Shown: positions 56,074-62,539 of the stretch, in pieces
Numbering within the stretch: position 1 is the stretch's first letter
Layout: each line of letters starts with the position of its first letter
Assembly: GCF_900156505.1 (NCBI RefSeq)
Contig: NZ_FTPR01000001.1
Location: 1,178,001-1,242,000, forward strand
Reading direction: 5' to 3'
Length of the DNA: 64,000 nucleotides
Origin: Yoonia rosea
Lineage (GTDB): Bacteria; Pseudomonadota; Alphaproteobacteria; Rhodobacterales; Rhodobacteraceae
Notes under the pieces: model-generated
The model's input: the letters and a program-made list of their open reading frames with translations, nothing else
Databases searched by the model: none
Told to the model about the DNA's origin: nothing
Made by a program: the position numbers and the translations under genes

Positions 56074-56518
56074 CCCCCGGATCGATGCAGCAGCAATCGA
56101 CATGCTCGATGCCACAGACCATTATCTCGGATGCTCCCACCACTACGTGATCAGCACAGAAGGCCGCATCGAGGTAGGCCGCAATCCCCTGACCCGCTCC
56201 TCACGCACTCGCATCAAACGATACCAACAGCAGGCTCTCTTCATCGGCGTCGTTGGAGGTCTCGCTGCTGGAAATGGCCACCGTGCCGACACCATCACCG
56301 CCGCACAGGAAGAGGCTGTCGAAGGGCTGCTCCAAGCCCTCGCCGATAACCTCGGTGTGGAACTCGAAGTGTTCGATCACATCGCCAACTGGAATGCATC
56401 CCACAACCTCCAGTCCAAGGACATTGGTCAGACGATCAGGGCAGATACAATCGACATTCTGTACGCACTTATGACCGATGAGGAGCTTGCAGCGAGTGAC
56501 GAGCGCATCACAGCCTAA
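55961..56518 (+). CDS. T7-lysozyme/PGRP-like amidase-fold protein, zinc ligands not conserved
   Basis: 185 aa from an ATG behind GAGGAGGG. CSHHYVISTEGRIEVGRNP (residues 58-76) and LFIGVVGGLAAGN (93-105), then T-x4-Q and a GVELEVFDHIANWN, follow the strand order of type-2 N-acetylmuramoyl-L-alanine amidases such as T7 lysozyme. Of the three zinc ligands in that enzyme (His17, His122, Cys130), only the second has an evident counterpart (His140). The first aligns with Tyr32 and the third with Ser147/His148. It may therefore be a catalytically dead binding protein, or an enzyme with altered ligands. No signal peptide. T7 lysozyme also inhibits its RNA polymerase. Confidence 0.6.
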   Translation: MTPKVHRAAALLRTELFPTMYRETTNKIVLAYTSHVPDPRIDAAAIDMLDATDHYLGCSHHYVISTEGRIEVGRNPLTRSSRTRIKRYQQQALFIGVVGGLAAGNGHRADTITAAQEEAVEGLLQALADNLGVELEVFDHIANWNASHNLQSKDIGQTIRADTIDILYALMTDEELAASDERITA

Positions 56519-56629
56519 AGTACACCCGTAAGCACCCCTAAAGCACGACCAATCGCTCCTTAGAATGCGATCTCCACAATCCATTACCCATCATCCCCCA
56601 GAGCCACTCTAGGCACTGCAGGGAGGCTA

Positions 56630-56878
56630 TTGGTCAAACCCCGAAAGAACCCCAAAACCATGACTATTCAGATCGACCTCGCCGGTACACCCGGGCGGGG
56701 ACCATGCGACCTTTGCCGTGACCTCATCGAAGCCGGGAGTGATCCCGAAGAACACGTCAAGTTCACCCGAGGCACCACCCCAGTATTCGCAGCGACCCCC
56801 ATCAAGTGGTGGGCTGGGCGACGGGTACGTGAAGCTGACGCAGGTGGGCCGATGAGGTTCGTCCTCAGCGCCGGCTGA
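56630..56878 (+). CDS. Small unrecognised protein with one CxxC
   Basis: 82 aa if it starts at the TTG at 56630, 72 aa from the ATG at 56660; GGGAGG at 56621-56626 is only 3 bp from the TTG. GRGPCDLCRDLIEAGSD has a single CxxC and could be half a zinc site of a dimer. The rest (FTRGTTPVFAATPIKWWAGR) is basic. Another copy of the element motif lies upstream (CCTAAAGTACAC, 56514-56525). Confidence 0.45.
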   Translation: MVKPRKNPKTMTIQIDLAGTPGRGPCDLCRDLIEAGSDPEEHVKFTRGTTPVFAATPIKWWAGRRVREADAGGPMRFVLSAG

Positions 56879-56937
56879 TCCAACCAACTACCAGACCAAC
56901 CAACCCAAAACCATGACCAAGCTAGAAAGTTAAACCC

Positions 56938-57378
56938 ATGACCAAGACAACCCAAGCACCCCGCATCTGCCTCCAATGTGAAGGCCCAATCCCGGAGCAT
57001 AAGATCGCCTCCGCCAAGTATTGCCATCTCAACTGTGCCCGTGTCGCAAGCTACCACCGCAAGTCACCTGAGGCCCGCAAGGCCTACAACAAGCAGTCCA
57101 ACGACCGCCGCATGAGGCAGGACCTCCTGCCCATCTTGAGGACACTAGGTCGATCTGCAGGAGAAGCTGAGATCATCGAGGGCACACCCCTCGGTCGATA
57201 CGTCGTTGGTATGTTCCTACTGGAACGACTGTCCAACTGGAAACTCGATCTCGCTCTGAACTTCAATCAAGCCCGCAACACCCTCGCCGCACTAGCTGGG
57301 GGTCACGATGAACTCGATGAACTCGAGGAACTGGTCACAGCCGAAATGCTCAAAGTAATGAAGAAAGCAAACCAATGA
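56938..57378 (+). CDS. Zinc-finger protein of unknown function, 146 aa
   Basis: CLQCEGPIPEHKIASAKYC followed by HLNC (residues 11-33) is a CxxC-x15-CxxxC zinc finger, then a basic segment (ARKAYNKQSNDRRMRQDLLP) and a helical C terminus (ELDELEELVTAEMLKVMKK). Probably a nucleic-acid binding protein of the element. Its stop overlaps the next start by 4 bp (ATGA). Confidence 0.65.
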   Translation: MTKTTQAPRICLQCEGPIPEHKIASAKYCHLNCARVASYHRKSPEARKAYNKQSNDRRMRQDLLPILRTLGRSAGEAEIIEGTPLGRYVVGMFLLERLSNWKLDLALNFNQARNTLAALAGGHDELDELEELVTAEMLKVMKKANQ

Positions 57379-57983
57379 TGAATAACGTAACAGCCGACAG
57401 CACAGCCACCCAGCCCCTGATCAAACCGATCATGCAAATCGGACCAGATGCCATCCACATGCTCCGCTCAATATCGAAGCAACACACCGGCGAACGCTAC
57501 ACCTACGACACTGCTCGAGTGCAACGGAACCGGTTCGGAGGGGCAGACACCGAGATCAACTTCAACAAGCTCGAGATGCTCGAGGCAGGACATCCCGACA
57601 GCTACGGAGTGTTCATCAAGAACAAGGTAACGCCTCAGGCATTGAAGTGGCACCGTCGGATGGCGCGTCAGGATCAATCACTTGTCAAGTACACCATGGC
57701 TGGCCTGTTGAAGGAGGCCATGACCGAGGATGCAGATATGTGGTGGATGTTATCGACCAACGCTCTCCGGTCTGTCCTCTTCCCCGCAGCCTTCACCGAT
57801 GGCAAGCGCACCGACCGCATCTTCTACTACGACATCGCTGGGTACAAACGTCAGCTTGGGTCCGCTCTGTGGCTCCGTGGGCTGTCCCCGAAGGATGTCT
57901 ATCAGTTCCACCTCCAAGCAACCGCTGCAGTCCCCAGCAAGATCATCGACCTCGACCTGATCACACCATTCCTGAACAAATAG
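57375..57983 (+). CDS. Unrecognised protein, 202 aa
   Basis: Coupled to the zinc-finger gene by a 4-bp overlap. KWHRRMARQDQSLVKYTMAG and DADMWWMLSTNALRSVLFPA are basic and aromatic; RTDRIFYYDIAGYKRQLGSA follows. Likely soluble, alpha/beta. I see no motif that assigns it. Belongs to the same-strand train of element genes. Confidence 0.6.
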   Translation: MMNNVTADSTATQPLIKPIMQIGPDAIHMLRSISKQHTGERYTYDTARVQRNRFGGADTEINFNKLEMLEAGHPDSYGVFIKNKVTPQALKWHRRMARQDQSLVKYTMAGLLKEAMTEDADMWWMLSTNALRSVLFPAAFTDGKRTDRIFYYDIAGYKRQLGSALWLRGLSPKDVYQFHLQATAAVPSKIIDLDLITPFLNK

Positions 57984-57996
57984 AAAGTATAAACCT

Positions 57997-58275
57997 ATGA
58001 CCGATACAACCAACAACACACCCGCCACCGAAATGACAGCTTGGGACATGGCATCGTCCTGTCTCGTGGGATTGCACAAGTCCCAACGCAAGGCCCGCTC
58101 GGAGTACGAAGCAGCCTTGGCCGCATCTGGGAACAACCCGCTCGGGGCCGGCGTTAGCGCCGCTGCTCGAGTTATCAATGTGGTTGCTGCTGCCACACGC
58201 GTCCTCGAGCAGGACATGCGTCAACATGCTCGATCTGCAGGCCTCGTAATGCCGCAGAGTTCCAGTGATGGGTGA
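57997..58275 (+). CDS. Unrecognised helical protein, 92 aa
   Basis: 13 bp after the previous stop. MTDTTNNTPATEMTAWDMAS then a long helix (LHKSQRKARSEYEAALAAS) and a second Ala-rich helix to the end (AARVINVVAAATRVLEQDMR). Probably a helical hairpin that oligomerises. Overlaps the next gene by 8 bp. Confidence 0.55.
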   Translation: MTDTTNNTPATEMTAWDMASSCLVGLHKSQRKARSEYEAALAASGNNPLGAGVSAAARVINVVAAATRVLEQDMRQHARSAGLVMPQSSSDG

Positions 58276-58546
58276 CCTCATGACCCAGCGACACCGTGAG
58301 CGCCTCTCTGAGGCCATCGCGGGGCAGCGCAATGCTGGGACCAGAGGTGTGCGCAAGGTTATCCAGCGTAGTGACGGTGCCGTCCTAAGCGGCGGGACGA
58401 TATGGTGGACCCATGACATCGAGGAGGCACTGCAGGCCAATGAGCGCACTTGGTGTCCCTCGAAAGCGCAACTGGTGCCTGTTGAGACTGCTCGGAGTTA
58501 TATTATCAAGTTAATGGAAGCGGACTTGAAGAGCCTCAAAGGCTGA
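58268..58546 (+). CDS. Unrecognised protein, 92 aa, last of the gene train
   Basis: The ATG at 58268 (or GTG at 58265) overlaps the preceding gene by 8 bp or more. MTQRHRERLSEAIAGQRNAG is a basic helix; LSGGTIWWTHDIEEALQANE follows. No known family. A likely hairpin terminator lies at 58572-58603, so the rightward train probably ends here. Confidence 0.5.
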   Translation: MGDLMTQRHRERLSEAIAGQRNAGTRGVRKVIQRSDGAVLSGGTIWWTHDIEEALQANERTWCPSKAQLVPVETARSYIIKLMEADLKSLKG

Positions 58547-58848
58547 CATCTGCCACCCACCCTGCAAACCAGAGACGCCGCATGTGATGTGTGGCGTCGT
58601 CTCAAATAAGGGCAGCAATAATGCTACCGGTTTGAGGCCAAAGCAGACCTTGGGTCATCCCGCAGCGAATGGCAGTTAAGAGCCCAAATTTATCGGTGCT
58701 ACGCGATGTGCCGAGGTCTGCTATGGACTGGAGATAAAGCGGAATGTTAAGTTTCCGGTATACGAGGTATACAGCCACCTTTCCCATCACCTCGATTTCG
58801 CGGCTTAGGCAGCCAACTGGATGACAGACAACCAAATGGAACTCTACT
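58547..58848. terminator. Gap with a probable terminator hairpin
   Basis: 302 bp without a clear gene. GACGCC (58574-58579) and GGCGTC (58593-58598), flanked by GAG/CTC, form a hairpin with a 13-base loop at 58572-58603, followed by an A-rich stretch. The rest shows nothing else I can support except the possible 5' end of the next gene. Confidence 0.45.
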
Positions 58849-59394
58849 TTGCGAAAGACCCCTCGTTCCCGCAAGCCGACAACCGTGCACCCGCCAGAGC
58901 TAGTGCGGGCTTTCTTTGCTGCCAGCGATTACCTCGACTACATGGTTCTGCGTCCTTTAAGTCACATTACCATGAGCTGGGAGGCAGCTTGGGGTGTGGA
59001 TCGATACGAACCTGAAGCGGATAGTTTCGCGGGCGATCTGAATGAAATCATTTACCAAATCGCCGGATCGCCACGGCCTGACCGCTACCACGACAATGAG
59101 GACCGCTTGGCTGAACGGGTCGTCACCGCGCTCAAGTGGCCCATCCAGAAGAAAGGCGGTCGTTGGTATGGGGCGGACTATCAGTCGATACTAGAACAGG
59201 GTGCGTTCCAAGATATTGGGCAACGAGAGCTGGCCATCGCAGCAAATGGCAGGGTTCAGATGGCCCTCGACTATGGGCAGTCGCATTTCGATGCGATGGA
59301 TGATGCCCACATGACCATGCTGGCAGCGCTGATGACAATCATGATCTATCATCGCGACTGCGACGGAACTTCTCTGAGGGTGCCGGAGGAGTAA
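58849..59394 (+). CDS. Unrecognised protein, up to 181 aa, 5' end uncertain
   Basis: Open from a TTG at 58849; GTG at 58885 (VHPPELVRAFFAASDYLDYM) is an alternative. Another frame with an ATG at 58821 (ELYFAKDPSFPQADN) runs just ahead, so a frameshift near 58900 is possible. The body is ordinary soluble protein, with SWEAAWGVDRYEPEADSFAG, ALKWPIQKKGGRWYGADYQS and a hydrophobic MTMLAALMTIMIYH near the end. No family recognised. Confidence 0.5.
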   Translation: MRKTPRSRKPTTVHPPELVRAFFAASDYLDYMVLRPLSHITMSWEAAWGVDRYEPEADSFAGDLNEIIYQIAGSPRPDRYHDNEDRLAERVVTALKWPIQKKGGRWYGADYQSILEQGAFQDIGQRELAIAANGRVQMALDYGQSHFDAMDDAHMTMLAALMTIMIYHRDCDGTSLRVPEE

Positions 59395-59672
59395 AAGGAC
59401 GGGTAGTCTCAGGCCAGCACTGCTGTTGGTCAACATCTGGTGGCAAATACTCTGTGTCTGGCGCTCGGTTGCCAAAACTCAACTGTTTCTGCCACAAGCG
59501 GAATCGACCGTTTTTGGCAGGTCAGCTCTTCCCGAGGTTACTGCCGTAGCATATGAACCGATGGGATGGAGAGTAGATTACCCGTGACGGTTACAGGCAC
59601 CCGGAAATTCAGGTTTATATAAATAGAGGTAGCAACAACATTACCCCCCACTCAAAACACAAAAGAGAAGAA

Positions 59673-59858
59673 ATGTCACTCACGCCAGAAGAACAAGCCA
59701 TGGACATCGGCCAGATCCTCGACCGTATCAAAGAAATAATTGTGAACGGAGAACTCCCGGATAACCTTGCGGGCGACTTGATGAGCCAATCTCTTACCGA
59801 ATTTCACGAAAAGCTGTCCAAAAGGCTCGATGCACTGCAAGAGCAACTAAAAAAATAG
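59673..59858 (+). CDS. Small acidic helical protein, 61 aa
   Basis: gagaag before the ATG serves as ribosome binding site. MSLTPEEQAMDIGQILDRIK then LTEFHEKLSKRLDALQEQLK at the C terminus, a predicted coiled coil. An A+T-rich patch with TATATAAATA (59616-59625) lies about 50 bp upstream, a plausible promoter for a single small gene. Function unknown. Confidence 0.55.
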   Translation: MSLTPEEQAMDIGQILDRIKEIIVNGELPDNLAGDLMSQSLTEFHEKLSKRLDALQEQLKK

Positions 59859-59993
59859 CTGACAAGCCTACTCGTTGCGGAAACCACCGTTTTTATGCTT
59901 CCGGTTCTTCCGAGCGGACCTTGGTGCGACAGCAGAGAATGCCCGCTTCGTCCCGCTTAGCGGTCATCAGCACAACGCGCAGCCAACGGCAGA

Positions 59994-60545
59994 TCACACC
60001 GATTGGTCGGAAAAATGGACCTTGATATCAAACGCCTTTGGGTCGTCTTGGACCAGCTCGCTCATCTTATCATAGAGCGTGAAGCTCACCTTTCGGATCA
60101 AGTCGATAAGGTCGAGTTGGTCCATCCATTTGTAAAACTGCAAACCCTCATCATGCTTGACCATGAGGCCGTAAAAGGGCTGACCTTCGTGTCTCATCAC
60201 TTCTCCAGCTTGCGCTGCGAAATTCATCATCTCAGTGTCAGAATGCGCCACCAGTTTATTTCGCAGATCGATGACACGGTCGTGCAATTCTTGCTCTTCC
60301 GGCGTCAACGTCACACCACACATCTTTAAACTGAGCTTCGGTGTTTTCCCTTTCGATTGTGAGAAAGGCCGCGCATAAGAAACGATGGCTGTATGCTCGT
60401 AACACCTAAATCGCCGCAACTCGACATGGTTGTACTTCTGGTCTTCGTCAGCCTCTTGCATGAAGTCGGCTGCGCTGAGCGCCAGTTGGAAGTCACCCAA
60501 AGCACTCAGCATCCGTATGCGCTGCATTCTGATCTTTTCTTCCAT
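59994..60545 (-). CDS. Protein with R-x5-H motif, HEPN-like (unconfirmed)
   Basis: 183 aa, all-helical in appearance. Arg95 to His101 in IDLRNKLVAHSDTE gives R-x5-H. The R-x4-6-H motif in a helix is the RNase signature of HEPN toxins and abortive-infection proteins, but it is short and can occur by chance. The N-terminal half (MLSALGDFQLALSAADFMQE) is helical, and the C-terminal half carries KWMDQLDLIDLIRKVSFTLY. It lies 14 bp downstream of the small membrane-protein gene on the same strand, at the right end of the element. Confidence 0.6.
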   Translation of the reverse strand: MEEKIRMQRIRMLSALGDFQLALSAADFMQEADEDQKYNHVELRRFRCYEHTAIVSYARPFSQSKGKTPKLSLKMCGVTLTPEEQELHDRVIDLRNKLVAHSDTEMMNFAAQAGEVMRHEGQPFYGLMVKHDEGLQFYKWMDQLDLIDLIRKVSFTLYDKMSELVQDDPKAFDIKVHFSDQSV

Positions 60546-60559
60546 GTTAAATCTGCGCC

Positions 60560-60829
60560 TCAGTCATCGTCCCCCCAAGACCCAGACTGCTGTGCGATTA
60601 ATACAAGCTCCTCTGAGTTTTCTGCGATTGTCTTGAGGTAATTGACCAAATCCGCAAAAGTGGACAGCAAGATTGCGGTTATCCAAAGATAGAACCCGTA
60701 CTTTAAGCCTTGAGTAAAAGCGGGGGCGGTGGTTCCGTTGGTCACGGCATCATCCAAGGCCCAGAAAGCCAAGAGCCACATTCCTGTCCCGGCAACGCCC
60801 GACAATACTGCAAAGAACTTCAACGCCAT
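60560..60829 (-). CDS. Small membrane protein, 89 aa
   Basis: ATG at 60829 (MALKFFAVLSGVAGTGMWLL); an in-frame start 20 codons upstream is less likely because it lacks this helix start. Two clear membrane helices (~5-25 and ~42-64) and an acidic tail (SEELVLIAQQSGSWGDDD). It precedes the R-x5-H gene by 14 bp, so the two are probably one leftward transcription unit. Confidence 0.6.
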   Translation of the reverse strand: MALKFFAVLSGVAGTGMWLLAFWALDDAVTNGTTAPAFTQGLKYGFYLWITAILLSTFADLVNYLKTIAENSEELVLIAQQSGSWGDDD

Positions 60830-61090
60830 TTCATATCTTCCTGCAATTTCGGTCACAGCCACTGAAAACACAATGCGGCATGATTTCAACCAAGAATTGA
60901 AATGGGTAGGCCTACGGCAAACAGCGCATCCACGGGTTCAGCACAGCGCCGCTCACAAAATCACTCATAGTCCAACTCAAGAAACGGTAAGATATTCTCG
61001 GGCGCACCCTTATTCGTTGCTCAAACGGAGGGTATCTGACAGGTAATGCGGAGTATATGCGCTCTCGATATCCCTTAATTTATTGACCTT

Positions 61091-61384
61091 TCAGAGATAC
61101 ACTTCTAATCCCACCTCCTCCGCCACGACAGCCCAAGCGGCAATCGTGCGCACCAACCGACCATCTGCATCGCGGGATTGCGGTGGCGTTTCAAGACTTT
61201 GGCGTTCGGACGACAGGCCATACATTCGCAACCATCCAAAACCGACTGCCGGGCGCTGCAAGGCCTCGATCTTTCGCGCTTGCGACATGTTCGCCTGTTC
61301 TTCAAAAACTGGCGTCCCACGCTTCAGTTTGACCTTTTCGCCGATCCGGTCCAGTGTGAAAGTGTTTAGTATATGGTGTTTCAT
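61091..61384 (-). CDS. Doubtful 97-aa frame crossing the right attachment site
   Basis: MKHHILNTFTLDRIGEKVKL to TIAAWAVVAEEVGLEVYL. The last ~12 codons come from the att core and the element, so this frame would read on through the antisense strand of tRNA-Ser in a chromosome without the island. That makes a real gene unlikely; it may be a remnant. Kept because the interior looks protein-like. Confidence 0.2.
   Translation of the reverse strand: MKHHILNTFTLDRIGEKVKLKRGTPVFEEQANMSQARKIEALQRPAVGFGWLRMYGLSSERQSLETPPQSRDADGRLVRTIAAWAVVAEEVGLEVYL
61107..61125 (+). other. Right attachment site (attR)
   Basis: AATCCCACCTCCTCCGCCA is an exact copy of the tRNA-Ser 3' end (46147-46165), with no tRNA attached. 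Sequence to the right returns to chromosomal style. Confidence 0.9.
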
Positions 61385-62084
61385 GCGTTTCCTAGGTTCC
61401 GCCGTTTGTGTTTCGGCTTTCGTTTTGTCATCGGGGTCTGCCGCAATTGCTCAGAGCTATGATCGGGCGATGACAGCCTTTGATGCGGGGAACTATGAGG
61501 TTGCACTCGCAGAGCTTCTTCCCCTTGCGCAAAACGGCGATGTTCTCGCACTCTATAACGTCGGTATAACTTATGAGGATGGCTTCGGGGATTATGCCGA
61601 GGCTGCGAAATGGTACCGGCTTGCCGCCAAACAGGGCGACGCTGCAGCGCAGACCAACCTGGGCCATATGTATGACAACGGCCAAGGCGTTCCCCGCGAC
61701 GACGTGCAGGCTGTGCGGTGGTATCTCAAGGCTGCCGAACAGGGGAATGTCACGGCGCAATTCAATCTTGGCGTGATGTACCGCAATGGTGAGGGTGTAC
61801 CGCAGGATCTGGCACAAGCGATCAATTGGTACGCGATGGCGGCCAAACAGGGTGACCCTTTTGCACAATCCACCCTTGGCGTCATGCACAGAAATGGCGA
61901 GGGCGTCGCGCAAGATGATGTCAAAGCCTATATGTGGTACGCCATTGGTGATGTGAACGGTTTCGAGGGTGGCGATATCCTGCGCGCGTCGGTCGCCCAG
62001 GATATGACAGTCGCAGATATCTCGCTTGCGCAACTGATGGCGCATGACTGCCTGAGCAGCGGTTACGCTGATTGCGACTGGTAG
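61383..62084 (+). CDS. Sel1-repeat protein, secreted
   Basis: 233 aa from the ATG at 61383. The signal peptide ends SAAIAQ near residue 23. Sel1-like repeats follow (about 36 residues each): AEAAKWYRLAAKQGDAAAQT, then AVRWYLKAAEQGNVTAQFNL, AINWYAMAAKQGDPFAQSTL, and a partial last repeat (AYMWYAIGDVNG). These solenoid repeats bind other proteins in the envelope. A longer in-frame open region upstream crosses attR and is not part of the gene. Confidence 0.87.
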   Translation: MRFLGSAVCVSAFVLSSGSAAIAQSYDRAMTAFDAGNYEVALAELLPLAQNGDVLALYNVGITYEDGFGDYAEAAKWYRLAAKQGDAAAQTNLGHMYDNGQGVPRDDVQAVRWYLKAAEQGNVTAQFNLGVMYRNGEGVPQDLAQAINWYAMAAKQGDPFAQSTLGVMHRNGEGVAQDDVKAYMWYAIGDVNGFEGGDILRASVAQDMTVADISLAQLMAHDCLSSGYADCDW

Positions 62085-62093
62085 GACTTCAAT

Positions 62094-62417
62094 CTAACGG
62101 TTGCGCGCCAGTTTCTGCCGACATGCGTCACTGCATGTTTTCGCGTCCGCACGCGCAGTGACCGGCAGTTGCGTCCCGCAGGCAACGCAGCGCCTGACAT
62201 GCTTTTTGCGCGTGCTTTCCCACTCGACCCTGACCTTGGTCCGGCGCACGGCTTGCCGCTGACTATCGGTGAGCGGGGCACCCCCGTTTTCGCGCCGGAA
62301 ATCCTCTTTCAGCTCACTGGCTGCCTCTTCTCCGCTCTTTTCTTTCACAGTCGTTTCCTTCAGCGCCGAAAGCACTTTGGTCAACTTGGTAAAGACAGGA
62401 TCTGGTTTTACGGCCAT
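62094..62417 (-). CDS. Small protein with C-terminal zinc finger, 107 aa
   Basis: MAVKPDPVFTKLTKVLSALK is basic and helical, then a Glu/Lys-rich middle. The C-terminal CVACGTQLPVTARADAKTCS plus DAC is a CxxC-x15-CxxxC zinc site similar to FCS/MYM-type or DUF2256-like fingers. Convergent with the Sel1 gene (9 bp apart). Function unknown. Confidence 0.65.
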   Translation of the reverse strand: MAVKPDPVFTKLTKVLSALKETTVKEKSGEEAASELKEDFRRENGGAPLTDSQRQAVRRTKVRVEWESTRKKHVRRCVACGTQLPVTARADAKTCSDACRQKLARNR

Positions 62418-62539
62418 GACAGTAGCCTAACGACGGATCGCAAAACGGACAAGCGTGACGATGCGCGGGCGCAGTTGTGAGTCGTATGCGTGACAGTCAT
62501 CGCCAACCCGTGACGGTTAAGCGTGACAACCTGATCGTA

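Larger units (their letters stand above)
46166..61125. mobile_element. Integrative element of about 15 kb at tRNA-Ser
   Basis: Bounded by 19-bp direct repeats, with an integrase gene beside the tRNA end and a change in base use and gene style inside. It holds a tyrosine integrase, a methyltransferase/membrane/DGQHR cassette, a serine recombinase, a repeat array, about nine unrecognised small genes and a leftward pair at the right end. No recognisable capsid, terminase, replication or conjugation gene is present, so it is best called a genomic island or satellite-like element. Boundaries are direct observation; its class is inference. Confidence 0.88.

Noticed and set aside
61083..61382. N-terminal extension of the Sel1 protein into the island
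   Set aside because: Crosses attR and lacks repeats; a clear signal peptide starts at 61383.
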